The notes: generated by a model not told the origin, from the sequence alone. Shown: positions 9,628 through 19,496, counted from the stretch's first letter. The stretch is 64,000 bases of DNA from Pseudomonadales bacterium (GCA_024234395.1 JACKOH010000002.1:1-64000), one strand, 5' to 3'. Numbers and translations are program-made.

Positions 9628-10860
9628 ATGCAGGTCTATCTGGTAGGTGGCGCGGTGCGCGACAAGCTGCTCGGAATTCCGGTACGGGAACAGGACTGGG
9701 TGGTGGTGGGTGCCGATGACAAAGCCCTGCTGGACCTCGGTTACCGGCGTGTGGGCAAGGATTTCCCGGTGTTTCTGCATCCCGAGACCCACGAGGAATA
9801 TGCCCTGGCGCGGCGGGAAACCAAGACCGGGCACGGCTACAAGGGGTTTGCCTTCGATGCCGCCAGCACGGTTACCCTGGAGCAGGATCTGTTGCGTCGG
9901 GACCTGACCATCAACGCCATGGCGGAAGCCGAAGACGGATCGCTGATCGATCCCTATGGTGGCCGCCAGGACCTGCAGGACCGACTTCTGCGCCATGTGT
10001 CCCCCGCTTTCAGTGAAGACCCGCTGCGGGTATTGCGCGTGGCCAGGTTCGCCGCCCGTTTTGCCCAGCTGGGCTTTCGCATAGCGGATGAAACCCTGGA
10101 GCTGATGCGCGGCATAGTCGGAGCCGGCGAACTGGATCATCTGGTCAGGGAACGGGTCTGGCAGGAGTTCGAGACCGCCCTGAAGGAAACCAGCCCGGTC
10201 ACTTTCTTTCGCGTCCTGCGGCAGTGCAATGCCCTGGCTGTTCTGCTGCCGGAAGTGGATAGACTGTTCGGTATCCCCCAGCCGGAGCGCTATCATCCGG
10301 AAGTGGACACCGGCGAACACGTGATGCTGGTGCTGGAACAGGCGACCCGACTGAGTGACGATCCGGTGGTTCGTTATGCGACTCTGGTTCACGATGTGGG
10401 CAAGGGTGTCACGCCGCGGGACAACTGGCCCCATCATTATGGTCACGAGACCCTGGGTCTGCCCCTGATCAGGGATATCAACACGCGCCTGCGCGTTCCC
10501 AGGGAGTATGGAGACCTGGCGTTACTGGTCAGTGAATATCACACCCGCATGCATCAGCTGGGGGAAATGCGCAGTGCGACCATTCTCAATCTGCTGGAGG
10601 CCCTGGACGCCTTTCGCCGGCCGCAGCGCCTGCAGCGTTTCCTGCTGGCCTGCGAAGCCGACTCCCGCGGTCGCACCGGGTTTGAAGACCGGCCCTACCC
10701 GCAGCGCAATCTGCTCCTGGATGCCCAGCAGGCAGCCGCTTCCCTGGACGTGGGAGCCCTGCTGGCGGCGACCCCTGAACAGCGAACCGATTCCGTCAAG
10801 GACCTGGTACACCACCACCGTGCCGAATTGATTCGCGAACAACTGGGACGCAGCAAGTGA
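9628..10860 (+). CDS. cca: Multifunctional CCA-adding tRNA nucleotidyltransferase
   Basis: This enzyme builds or repairs the 3'-CCA end of tRNAs. The class II nucleotidyltransferase head has VYLVGGAVRDKLLGI, then DWVVVGA, where the family usually has a DxD-like metal motif, then RRDLTINAMAEAEDGSLIDPYGG and the EDPLRVLRVARFAARF helix. An HD phosphohydrolase domain follows (TLVHDVGKGVTP, with HYGHE), as in the longer gammaproteobacterial enzymes that also have phosphatase and 2',3'-cyclic phosphodiesterase activity. The stop overlaps the GTG start of the next gene by 4 bases (GTGA), which suggests translational coupling to the pteridine-reductase-like gene. Confidence 0.96.
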   Translation: MQVYLVGGAVRDKLLGIPVREQDWVVVGADDKALLDLGYRRVGKDFPVFLHPETHEEYALARRETKTGHGYKGFAFDAASTVTLEQDLLRRDLTINAMAEAEDGSLIDPYGGRQDLQDRLLRHVSPAFSEDPLRVLRVARFAARFAQLGFRIADETLELMRGIVGAGELDHLVRERVWQEFETALKETSPVTFFRVLRQCNALAVLLPEVDRLFGIPQPERYHPEVDTGEHVMLVLEQATRLSDDPVVRYATLVHDVGKGVTPRDNWPHHYGHETLGLPLIRDINTRLRVPREYGDLALLVSEYHTRMHQLGEMRSATILNLLEALDAFRRPQRLQRFLLACEADSRGRTGFEDRPYPQRNLLLDAQQAAASLDVGALLAATPEQRTDSVKDLVHHHRAELIREQLGRSK

Positions 10861-11615
10861 GCGGCCCGGTGACAGGATGTCCCGCCGTACTGATCACCGG
10901 CGCTGCCAAGCGCCTGGGTGCCGCCATGGCCCTCGAGTTTCATCGCCAGGGTTATGACCTGATCATTCATTGCAACGATTCCCTGCAGGAAGCCGGTCAG
11001 CTGGCCGGCCAGTTGAATCACCGCCGCCGCAACTCAGCCATGGTATTGCAGGCTGACCTGACCCGGGAACAGGAAGTGGCGACCCTGGCCCGCCAGGCAC
11101 CGCTGGCCTTCGGACGTCTGGACGTGTTGGTCAATAACGCGTCGGCGTTCTACCCCACCCCGTTCGGGCAGGTAAGCGGTCATGACTGGGATGCCCTGGT
11201 GGACAGTAACCTGCGTGGGGCTTTTTTCCTGTCCCAGTCACTGGCCGGGTGCCTGAGTCAACGGCAGGGCGCCATCGTCAACCTGCTGGATATTTATGCG
11301 GAACACCCGTTGAAAAACTACCCGGTCTACAGTATTGCCAAGGCAGGCCTGGCTGCCATGACCCGCGCGCTGGCTGTCGAGCTGGCGCCGCAGGTCCGCG
11401 TCAACGGGGTCGCCCCCGGCGCCATCCTGTGGCCGGAGCACGAACAGGATGCCAGCGCCATCGCAGCGCATCAGGCGATCCTCGACAAGGTGCCGCTGGG
11501 TACCACCGGCAGCCCCGGGGACATCGCCGCCGCAGCCTTTTTTCTGGCCGCCAGGGCTACTTACATGACCGGGGAGGTGATCCGCGTGGACGGTGGTCGG
11601 CGCCTGAATCTCTAG
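10857..11615 (+). CDS. Pteridine reductase-like short-chain dehydrogenase (FolM-like)
   Basis: A 252-residue short-chain dehydrogenase/reductase. The cofactor motif reads ITGAAKRLGAAMA, the TGxxxRLG form seen in pteridine reductases (PTR1) and FolM, where the Arg favours NADPH. It continues with VNNASAF and the catalytic YSIAKAGL (Tyr-x3-Lys). FolM reduces dihydromonapterin and has weak dihydrofolate reductase activity. The neighbouring folK and folB genes support a pterin role, although they are on the opposite strand. It starts inside the cca stop codon, and its TAG stop overlaps the TAG stop of convergent folK within one CTAG. Exact substrate is inferred, not shown. Confidence 0.85.
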   Translation: MSGPVTGCPAVLITGAAKRLGAAMALEFHRQGYDLIIHCNDSLQEAGQLAGQLNHRRRNSAMVLQADLTREQEVATLARQAPLAFGRLDVLVNNASAFYPTPFGQVSGHDWDALVDSNLRGAFFLSQSLAGCLSQRQGAIVNLLDIYAEHPLKNYPVYSIAKAGLAAMTRALAVELAPQVRVNGVAPGAILWPEHEQDASAIAAHQAILDKVPLGTTGSPGDIAAAAFFLAARATYMTGEVIRVDGGRRLNL

Positions 11616-12157
11616 GGAATCATTCGCTCGCCATCAGGACTCCGGGGCCCGGTCGAAAGGTCCCAGTCGAAAGGCACCTGCCACAGGCGTTGCTCCTGAG
11701 CGGCATTATCGCGGAATTCCTGCCATAACTGGCGATAGGATTTGTCCAGTACCGGATGCCGGGCATCCGGCAGCAGGTCTGCCAGCGGCTGCAACACGAA
11801 TGCATAGCGGGTGATTTCCGGGCGTGGCAGCTGTATCCCGCCGAAGTCACCCTGCAGCGCGTCATAGGTGAGGATGTCCACGTCCAGGGTACGGGCGGCA
11901 AAGCTGCCGGCCGAGCGGTCCCGGCCCTGGAGTTGTTCCAGTTCCTTCAGTTCCCTGGCCAGTTCTTCGAGCCCGCCGCTCACCTCCAGTGCCACCACCA
12001 GGTTGAGAAAGTTGGCTCCGCTGAAACCCACCGCTTCACTCTCGTAGACCGGGGAAACCCGGACCTCGCCATGGCGTTCGCGCAGCGCCTTTACTGCCTG
12101 GCGAACATTGGCAGCCGGCTCGATATTACTGCCCAGACTGAGAGTGACCAGTGCCAT
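11612..12157 (-). CDS. folK: 2-amino-4-hydroxy-6-hydroxymethyldihydropteridine pyrophosphokinase FolK
   Basis: FolK transfers pyrophosphate from ATP to 6-hydroxymethyl-7,8-dihydropterin in folate synthesis. Visible motifs are LSLGSNIEPAANV, the FLNLVVALE strand, and the signature RDRSAGSFAARTLDVDIL with the metal-binding DVD. The ATG at 12157 is chosen, 4 bases after the folB stop, which gives about 181 residues; an upstream in-frame start at 12196 would overlap folB. The C-terminal tail runs about 20 residues past the usual end. Transcribed tsaD-folB-folK, so tRNA modification and pterin genes share one unit. Confidence 0.95.
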   Translation of the reverse strand: MALVTLSLGSNIEPAANVRQAVKALRERHGEVRVSPVYESEAVGFSGANFLNLVVALEVSGGLEELARELKELEQLQGRDRSAGSFAARTLDVDILTYDALQGDFGGIQLPRPEITRYAFVLQPLADLLPDARHPVLDKSYRQLWQEFRDNAAQEQRLWQVPFDWDLSTGPRSPDGERMIP

Positions 12158-12161
12158 GGTC

Positions 12162-12539
12162 CTAGGTTCTGGCGTCGGCACCGGCAGAGCGGTCACCCCG
12201 CTCGATCACCACGCCAACCTCGCGCGAACCGGTAACCGCGCCGGGTTTGCCGACCCGCAGCCGCATCCACGGTACCTGGAATTCGGTCCGGACCAGGCGG
12301 GCGATCTCCTCGGCCAGGGTCTCCACCAGGAAATATTCCGAACCCTCAACGAAGGCAATCACGCGCTTGGCGACCTGCTTGTAATCCAGTGCCAGGCGGA
12401 TATCGTCGTCCCGCGCGGCAGGCCGGATATCGGTGGCCATTTCCAGGTCCAGCCGCACCACCTGGCGGCGTTCGCGCTCCCAGTCATAGATGCCGATGAC
12501 AGTCTCGATTTCCAGATCGTGTATGTAAACGATGTCCAT
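12162..12539 (-). CDS. folB: Dihydroneopterin aldolase FolB
   Basis: FolB cleaves 7,8-dihydroneopterin to 6-hydroxymethyldihydropterin and glycolaldehyde, one step before FolK. The 125-residue protein shows the family start MDIVYIHDLEIETVIGIYDW with the conserved Glu and IGIYDWE block, the LDYKQVAKRV strand-helix, the VETLAEEIARLV helix and the active-site Lys in LRVGKPGAV. The C-terminus is extended by about 15 charged residues. It lies 23 bases after tsaD, where Pseudomonas relatives often have plsY; no such gene is present here. Confidence 0.96.
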   Translation of the reverse strand: MDIVYIHDLEIETVIGIYDWERERRQVVRLDLEMATDIRPAARDDDIRLALDYKQVAKRVIAFVEGSEYFLVETLAEEIARLVRTEFQVPWMRLRVGKPGAVTGSREVGVVIERGDRSAGADART

Positions 12540-12562
12540 AACGGGAAGCGGTTACTCCTGGC

Positions 12563-13612
12563 TCAGGATGCTGGCGCCAGCGGCGCGATGGGTGACAGGG
12601 ATTCCAGCGGCCAGCGGGCGCGGGCACTGATTTCCAGCGAGTCCCGTTGCCCGGCCATCAGGCGCTGGCAACCCACATAGGCGATCATGGCGCCGTTGTC
12701 GGTACAGAATTGTGGCTTGGCGTAATACAACCGGCTGTCCAGTTCGGCGACCATCTGCCCCAGTCCGGCCCGCAGCCGCTGATTGGCACTGACCCCACCG
12801 GCAATCACCAGACTGCGGAGCCCGGTCTGCTCCAGGGCACGTCGACACTTGATCACAAAGGTGCTGACCACGGCCTGCTCGAATGCCAGGGCGATATCGG
12901 CGGCCCGCTGCGCGTCCAGCTGGCCCTCGGTATCTCTATTGTCGTCGATGGTATTGCGGACAAACGTTTTCAGCCCGCTGAAACTGAACTCCAGGCCCGG
13001 GCGGTTGACCATCGGTCGGGGAAAATCGAAGGCACCGGGGGTGCCCTGTTCAGCCAGTGCCGCCACTCTTGGTCCGCCCGGATAGGGCAACCCCAACATC
13101 TTGCCCACCTTGTCGAAGGCCTCGCCGGCGGCGTCGTCCAGTGATTCCCCCAGTAACCGGTAGCGGCCGATACCTGTCACCTCCACCAGCTGGGTGTGGC
13201 CACCGGAAACCAGCAGCGCCACGAATGGAAACTCCGGTGGGTCCGCCTCCAGCATTGGCGCCAGCAGGTGCCCCTCCATGTGGTGTACACCCAGCGTGGG
13301 GATACCCAGCCCCATGCCCAGGGCCCTGCCCACCGCGGCCCCCACCAGCAGCGCGCCGACCAGGCCGGGACCGGCAGTATAGGCAATGCCGTCCAGATCG
13401 CTGCGGGCCAGGCCCGCCTTGTCCAGTACTTCGTAAACCAGCGGCAGAGTCTTACGTACATGGTCCCGGGACGCCAGTTCCGGAATCACACCGCCATAAC
13501 GGGCGTGGATCTCCACCTGGCTGTAAAGGCTGTCCGCCAGTAACCCCCGGTCACTGTCATAAACGGCGACACCGGTTTCATCGCAGGAGGTTTCAATACC
13601 GAGTACTCTCAT
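12563..13612 (-). CDS. tsaD: tRNA threonylcarbamoyladenosine synthase subunit TsaD
   Basis: TsaD, with TsaB and TsaE, transfers the threonylcarbamoyl group to A37 of ANN-decoding tRNAs. Family landmarks are MRVLGIETSCDETGVAVYD, the iron-binding pair in HHMEGHLLAP (His111 and His115 by count, the same numbers as in E. coli), LVSGGHTQLVEV and VIAGGVSANQRLR. The 349-residue length fits the family. It diverges from rpsU; the 229-base gap between them contains the rpsU promoter. This is the standard neighbour of rpsU in gammaproteobacteria. Confidence 0.97.
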   Translation of the reverse strand: MRVLGIETSCDETGVAVYDSDRGLLADSLYSQVEIHARYGGVIPELASRDHVRKTLPLVYEVLDKAGLARSDLDGIAYTAGPGLVGALLVGAAVGRALGMGLGIPTLGVHHMEGHLLAPMLEADPPEFPFVALLVSGGHTQLVEVTGIGRYRLLGESLDDAAGEAFDKVGKMLGLPYPGGPRVAALAEQGTPGAFDFPRPMVNRPGLEFSFSGLKTFVRNTIDDNRDTEGQLDAQRAADIALAFEQAVVSTFVIKCRRALEQTGLRSLVIAGGVSANQRLRAGLGQMVAELDSRLYYAKPQFCTDNGAMIAYVGCQRLMAGQRDSLEISARARWPLESLSPIAPLAPAS

Positions 13613-13767
13613 CAGGGCGCAGAGTGTACCCTTTCCCGGCCGGGTCTGGTAACACTATCACCTTGTGCCGGCCGCTTCCGGCCGGCCCCGTTCCGGCTGT
13701 CGGGCCCGAAAAATCTGCCACCTGGGCAGCTTTCACGGCAAAACACGGCGACAGCCCGGTTTTTCCT

Positions 13768-13796
13768 TTGCATTTGCCGGTGTTAGGCATTACTAT
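13768..13796 (+). promoter_or_regulatory. Sigma70-type promoter of the rpsU-yqeY-dnaG-rpoD operon
   Basis: TTGCAT at 13768-13773 and TACTAT at 13791-13796 are separated by 17 bases, and the predicted start lies about 40 bases before the rpsU ATG. The -35 matches the consensus at three of six positions and the -10 at four. Position and spacing support the call, but it is moderate. Confidence 0.5.
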
Positions 13797-13841
13797 TTGC
13801 GGCCTTTCAAATTGGCCAATACCCAGTAGGTGAGTTTTTAC

Positions 13842-14057
13842 ATGCCACAAGTCAAGTTAAAAGAGAATGAGCCTTTTGACGTTGCCCTGAGACGCTTCAA
13901 GCGTTCCTGCGAGAAAGCCGGCATCCTGGCCGAAGTTCGGCGCCGGGAGTTCTACGAGAAGCCGACTTCCGTCCGCAAGCGCAAGGCGGCAGCAGCGGTC
14001 AAACGCCATCTCAAGAAAGTACAGCGCGAAAACCGCAAAACCCAGCGCCTGTACTGA
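13842..14057 (+). CDS. rpsU: 30S ribosomal protein bS21
   Basis: A 71-residue basic protein starting MPQVKLKENEPFDVALRRFK, with EKAGILAEVRRREFYEKP and the arginine/lysine-rich C-terminus expected for bS21, a late-assembling small-subunit protein near the anti-Shine-Dalgarno region. ATG 13842 is used, since it has GTAGGTGAG upstream and gives the exact family length; the GTG at 13830 lies inside that ribosome site. It is the first gene of the macromolecular synthesis operon, which ties ribosome, primase and sigma70 supply together. Confidence 0.98.
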   Translation: MPQVKLKENEPFDVALRRFKRSCEKAGILAEVRRREFYEKPTSVRKRKAAAAVKRHLKKVQRENRKTQRLY

Positions 14058-14117
14058 TCGGGCCAGCCGGTGGCCAGCAGGCCGCCGGTCCGCACCCCCC
14101 ACGCCACCAGATTACAC

Positions 14118-14152
14118 AGCAGCCGCCCGGCCTCTGCGGGCGTCGGTCTGCT
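14118..14152 (+). promoter_or_regulatory. GC-rich hairpin between rpsU and yqeY
   Basis: AGCAGCCGCCCG pairs with a downstream CGGGCGTCGGTCTGCT across a 7-base loop, giving a long stem with small bulges. No T-run follows. In E. coli a terminator after rpsU lowers primase expression in this operon, and this stem is in the corresponding place, so attenuation or mRNA processing is a reasonable inference. Confidence 0.45.
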
Positions 14153-14209
14153 CAGAAGTTGTCGAATACCGGGCTGAAGCCCTGAACTGTCAATCCAGCG
14201 GGAGCGATC

Positions 14210-14662
14210 ATGGCAGACAGCGCGTTGAAACAACAACTAACCGAAGCAATGAAAGACGCCATGCGCGCCAAAGACAAGGAGCGCCTGGGCACCCTGCGGC
14301 TGGCGCTGTCCGAGGTCAAGCGCGTGGAAGTGGACGAGCGCATCGATCCTGACGATGCCCGGGTCACCGCCATCCTCGACAAGATGATCAAGCAGCGCCG
14401 TGAATCGGTGCGTCAGTACGAAGCCGGTGGCCGGCAGGACCTGGCAGACCAGGAAAGCCGCGAAATCCAGGTGTTGCAGGAATTTCTGCCGGAAGCGCTG
14501 GACGAAGCGGAGCTGACAGCCATCGTCAAGGCCGCGATCGCCGAAACCGGGGCCGAGTCCATGCGCGACATGGGCAAGGTAATGGGCGTGGTGAAACCCA
14601 AAGTCCAGGGCCGCGCCGACATGGCAGAGGTCAGTAAGCAGATCAAGAGTCTGTTGGACTGA
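14210..14662 (+). CDS. yqeY: GatB/YqeY domain protein
   Basis: A 150-residue protein of the YqeY family, related to the C-terminal tRNA-binding helical domain of GatB. Recognisable pieces are LKQQLTEAMKDAMRAKDKERLGTLRLAL, here represented by its core KDKERLGTLR, then MIKQRRESVRQYEAGGRQDL, the FLPEALDEAEL segment, and MRDMGKVMGVVKPKVQGRAD near the end. It is soluble and cytoplasmic. Its function is not firmly established. It sits between rpsU and dnaG in many gammaproteobacteria, including Pseudomonas. Confidence 0.93.
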   Translation: MADSALKQQLTEAMKDAMRAKDKERLGTLRLALSEVKRVEVDERIDPDDARVTAILDKMIKQRRESVRQYEAGGRQDLADQESREIQVLQEFLPEALDEAELTAIVKAAIAETGAESMRDMGKVMGVVKPKVQGRADMAEVSKQIKSLLD

Positions 14663-14670
14663 GAACGCAA

Positions 14671-14693
14671 CCGGCCCGCTCCGCGCGGACCGG
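14671..14693 (+). promoter_or_regulatory. Hairpin between yqeY and dnaG
   Basis: CCGGCCCGC and GCGGACCGG form a 9-bp stem with one mismatch and a 5-base loop, starting 9 bases after the yqeY stop. There is no T-run, so a classical terminator is unlikely. It may tune downstream dnaG-rpoD expression or mark an RNA processing point. Confidence 0.4.
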
Positions 14694-14795
14694 CAGATCC
14701 CGACTTCCCCTCCGCAGGGACCGGGCCGGTAACTGGATGACGGTCCGGCTACCGGGTATCCTGACCGGCTACCCACCAGCGTTCCGTGACTTCCT

Positions 14796-16748
14796 ATGGC
14801 AGGACTGATTCCGCAAAGTTTTATCGATGATCTGCTCGGCAGGGCAGACATCGTGGACGTGGTGGACAAGCGGGTAAAACTACGCAAGACCGGCAAGAAT
14901 TACTCGGGCCTGTGCCCCTTCCACCAGGAAAAATCCCCTTCTTTCAGCGTCGAACCGGACAAGCAGTTCTACTACTGCTTTGGCTGTGGTGCCGGTGGCA
15001 ACGCCATCGGCTTCCTGATGAATTACGAGAATCTGGATTTTCCCCGGGCGGTGGAAGCCCTGGCCGGCGAATACGGCCTGGAAGTTCCCCGCGAAGCCAC
15101 CACGCCGGCCCAGCAGCAGCGTCAGTCACGGACCGCAATGCTGCTAGAACTGCTGGAAAAAGCCAATCATTACTACCAGTTACAGCTGCGCCAGCACCAG
15201 CACCGGCAGGCACCCGTGGACTACCTGAAAGCACGGGGCCTGAGCGGCACCATAGCCCGGGATTTCATGCTGGGTTACGCACCGCCCGGCTGGGACAACC
15301 TGCTGACCGCACTGGGACAGAATGAGGAGCAGCGCCGCCTGCTGCTGGAAGCCGGCCTGGTCATCGAGAAGGAGAGAGAAAAGGAGAGGGACAAGGAGAG
15401 AGACAGGGAAAAGGACAGTGAGGACCGAGAGGATCGAGAGAAAGACGGACAGGAACCGGAGCAGCAAGCGCAGGGCAGCGAAGGCACCGGCGGAGGTCAC
15501 CTGGAACCTGGCAGTGCCCCCGCCCATGAACGGCATTACTACGATCGATTCCGCAACCGCATCATGTTTCCAATCCGCAACAGCAAGGGCCAGGTGATTG
15601 CCTTCGGGGGCCGGGTCCTGGGGGACGACAAACCGAAGTACCTGAATTCCCCGGAAACCACGGTTTTCCACAAGGGCCGGGAACTGTATGGGTTATACGA
15701 AGCGCGCCGCACCAACCGGCAACTCACCAGGGTGATCATCGTCGAGGGCTATATGGATGTCATTGCCCTGGCCCAGGCCGGGATCAGTAATGCAGTGGCA
15801 ACCCTGGGGACCGCCTGCAACGCCAGCCACCTGACCCGGCTGTTCCGGCTGGTAAACGAGGTGATCTTCTGCTTCGACGGCGACGAAGCCGGCCGGACCG
15901 CCGCCTGGCGAGCGCTGCAGGTCAGCATTCCGCTGCTGGAGGACGGTCGCGACATTAACTTCCTGTTTCTCCCGGAAGGTGAGGATCCCGACAGCCTGGT
16001 GCGTAAGACTGGCAAGGACCGGTTTCTCGAGCGCATGAGTCGGTCGGTTTCGCTGGCCGACTTTTTCTTCGACCGGTTGAGTGCCGATTTGGACCTGGAC
16101 AAATTCGCCGACCGGGCGCGGCTGGGGCAACTGGCCCGCCCCCTGCTGAGCCAGTTTCCACGGGGTATTTACGGTCAGCTCATGCTGGACCGCCTGGCCA
16201 GTCTGGTGGGCGTCAGTAAAGAGCAGCTGGGCATGCTGGAAAGCGACCCGGACGCCACGCCGACTCCGACATCAGCCGACGTGATCCCTCCCCCCATGGA
16301 TAGCTGGCAACCACGGGGCCGGCCCGCCGCGACTCGGCCCGGGCGCGCCAGAGCTCCACTGGGCAAACGCAAATCCTGGAGCCTGAAAGCCATTGAACTG
16401 ATTCTGGCCAAACCGGAAATCGCCCTGGAAATCGATCAGGACCTCACTCCATTAGCCGGAGTGGACGGGGAAAACTCGCAGATGCTGCTGGATCTCGTTG
16501 AATTGGTCCGCAGCAATCCCAATATCTCCACCTATACCATGCTGGGGTATTTTTACGATTCCCCGGTGGGTAACCGGCTTACACAACTGATGCGTGATGA
16601 GAAAATCACGCCCACGGAGGGAATCCGGGACGAATTCACCCAGATAATTGACAGGATATTGTCAGATATCCGGAAAAAGTCCGAGCTCGACAAAACCCTG
16701 CAGGCCTTGCGCGAGAAACTGGGCAGAGCGCCCGACAGCAGCCAGTGA
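14796..16748 (+). CDS. dnaG: DNA primase DnaG with an unusual charged insert
   Basis: DnaG makes the RNA primers for replication. The N-terminal zinc ribbon is complete (CPFHQEKSPSF ... YYCFGCGAGG). The RNA-polymerase core follows with the Toprim motifs VEGYMDVIALAQAG and CFDGDEAGRTAA, FLPEGEDPDSLVRK, a Pro/Arg-rich linker near residues 480-530, and the C-terminal DnaB-binding helical domain. Unusual is an insert of about 55 residues near residues 191-246, between AGLVI and YYDRFRNRIMFPI. It starts with alternating Lys/Arg/Glu/Asp, then turns Gln- and Gly-rich; the E. coli protein has only a few residues there. The key catalytic residues are all intact, so the enzyme should work. Confidence 0.97.
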   Translation: MAGLIPQSFIDDLLGRADIVDVVDKRVKLRKTGKNYSGLCPFHQEKSPSFSVEPDKQFYYCFGCGAGGNAIGFLMNYENLDFPRAVEALAGEYGLEVPREATTPAQQQRQSRTAMLLELLEKANHYYQLQLRQHQHRQAPVDYLKARGLSGTIARDFMLGYAPPGWDNLLTALGQNEEQRRLLLEAGLVIEKEREKERDKERDREKDSEDREDREKDGQEPEQQAQGSEGTGGGHLEPGSAPAHERHYYDRFRNRIMFPIRNSKGQVIAFGGRVLGDDKPKYLNSPETTVFHKGRELYGLYEARRTNRQLTRVIIVEGYMDVIALAQAGISNAVATLGTACNASHLTRLFRLVNEVIFCFDGDEAGRTAAWRALQVSIPLLEDGRDINFLFLPEGEDPDSLVRKTGKDRFLERMSRSVSLADFFFDRLSADLDLDKFADRARLGQLARPLLSQFPRGIYGQLMLDRLASLVGVSKEQLGMLESDPDATPTPTSADVIPPPMDSWQPRGRPAATRPGRARAPLGKRKSWSLKAIELILAKPEIALEIDQDLTPLAGVDGENSQMLLDLVELVRSNPNISTYTMLGYFYDSPVGNRLTQLMRDEKITPTEGIRDEFTQIIDRILSDIRKKSELDKTLQALREKLGRAPDSSQ

Positions 16749-16825
16749 AGTGGTCCACAGGGTGACCCGAAACAAATAGTTGCCAAACCGGTCTAAACCA
16801 ATGTGTACGCCTGCCAATAAACCAG

Positions 16826-16831
16826 TATAAT
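16826..16831 (+). promoter_or_regulatory. Candidate -10 element of an internal rpoD promoter
   Basis: A consensus TATAAT lies 91 bases before the rpoD start, in the 173-base gap after dnaG. No good -35 is found at 16-18 bases; GTGTAC is at the 17-base position. Internal rpoD promoters are known in this operon in other bacteria, so it is plausible but weak. Confidence 0.35.
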
Positions 16832-16921
16832 GGCCGGCTGATTTTCGGATGGGCAGCCACCCTCCACCTCCGAGCCACGAAACAGTCACAAAACAGCCAC
16901 GAAAAGCGAACCCGGGAACCT

Positions 16922-18802
<1,881 letters not shown>

Positions 18803-18824
18803 CCGGCAGGTAAGCAGGGTAAGA

Positions 18825-18853
18825 TTGGCAAGACCCCAAGGGGCGCATATAAT
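18825..18853 (+). promoter_or_regulatory. Near-consensus sigma70 promoter upstream of the tRNA leader
   Basis: TTGGCA at 18825-18830 and TATAAT at 18848-18853 are spaced by exactly 17 bases, and a GCGCCCC discriminator follows at once, the GC-rich type typical of stringently controlled stable-RNA promoters. The -10 sits in the loop of the palindrome that follows rpoD. Transcription would start near 18860 and run through two 122-bp repeats into the tRNA at 19169. No better promoter was seen nearer the tRNA. Confidence 0.7.
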
Positions 18854-18870
18854 GCGCCCCTTGTTGTTTA
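18838..18870 (+). terminator. Palindrome after rpoD, terminator-like
   Basis: AAGGGGCGCAT and ATGCGCCCCTT make a perfect 11-bp stem with a 3-base loop, 35 bases after the rpoD stop, followed by TTGTTGTTT with its T-rich tract. It can act as the operon terminator. It overlaps the -10 of the promoter described at the same place, so one palindrome may both end rpoD mRNA and start the tRNA transcript. Confidence 0.65.
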
Positions 18871-18911
18871 GGCAGAATGAGTTCTGCGCCGGGAGTTCAG
18901 CCCAGAAATCC

Positions 18912-19155
18912 GGCGAAGCGCTTAAACACAGCCGGAAGTTCGAAGACGAGGCGGAGGTGATTTTCGACAAGGGAGCGTACATCAGGTACGTGACCGAGGC
19001 GGAAAATAGCTCCAACGCAGTATTCAAGGTTCTGGCGAAGTTTTTAAACACAGCCAGGTGCCCGAAGACAAGGCGGAGTTAGTTTCCAACGAGGGAGCGT
19101 ACATCAGGTACGTGACCGAGGCGGAAAATAGCTCCAACGCAGTATTCGGGGAGCT
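18912..19155 (+). repeat. Two tandem 122-bp repeats in the tRNA leader
   Basis: Copy 1 spans 18912-19033 and copy 2 spans 19034-19155; a third copy begins (GGCGAAGTTTAAA) at 19156 and stops at the tRNA. The 3' half is almost identical between copies. Each copy holds an inner stem CGTAC-ATCAG-GTACG and an outer stem. The outer left arm differs between copies (ATTTTC and TTTCC), yet both still pair with the shared GGAAAAT arm. No convincing protein is encoded. The block looks like repeated structured RNA or a tRNA-linked repeat. Confidence 0.85.
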
Positions 19156-19168
19156 GGCGAAGTTTAAA

Positions 19169-19245
<77 letters not shown>

Positions 19246-19334
19246 ATAAAATCAATAAGTTACTCTCTCTCACCACTCCCCCACAATACCCCCGTGGGAC
19301 AATTCTGGGACACTGAGCACTAGCAGACACTAGT

Positions 19335-19496
19335 AGGGACACTCACAACTTAACAACTTAATGCGCTTATAGCTTGGTAGGCAGCAATCAATTTCGCAAT
19401 GGACCAAGAAGGGCCAAGGCCTGGTGGAAAGTACTAACATCACTCTTCCCGATTCAGGCAGTTAAGTTGTTAAGTTGTTAAGTTGTGAGTGTCCCT
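19335..19496. repeat. REPIN/MITE-like palindromic element, copy 1
   Basis: A 162-bp element bounded by perfect 27-bp inverted ends, starting AGGGACACTCACAACT and ending in its complement. The left side is preceded by CTAGT, and the right side is followed by GGTTA, as in copy 2. The middle (about 100 bp) is nearly the same in both copies. An extra TTAAGTTG octamer on the right arm makes this copy 8 bp longer. There is no coding capacity, so a transposase acting in trans is implied. Confidence 0.85.

Noticed and set aside
18825..19082. Frame reading through the rpoD palindrome and repeats
   Set aside because: It runs across promoter, palindrome and tandem repeats; repeats with base-paired structure explain it better.
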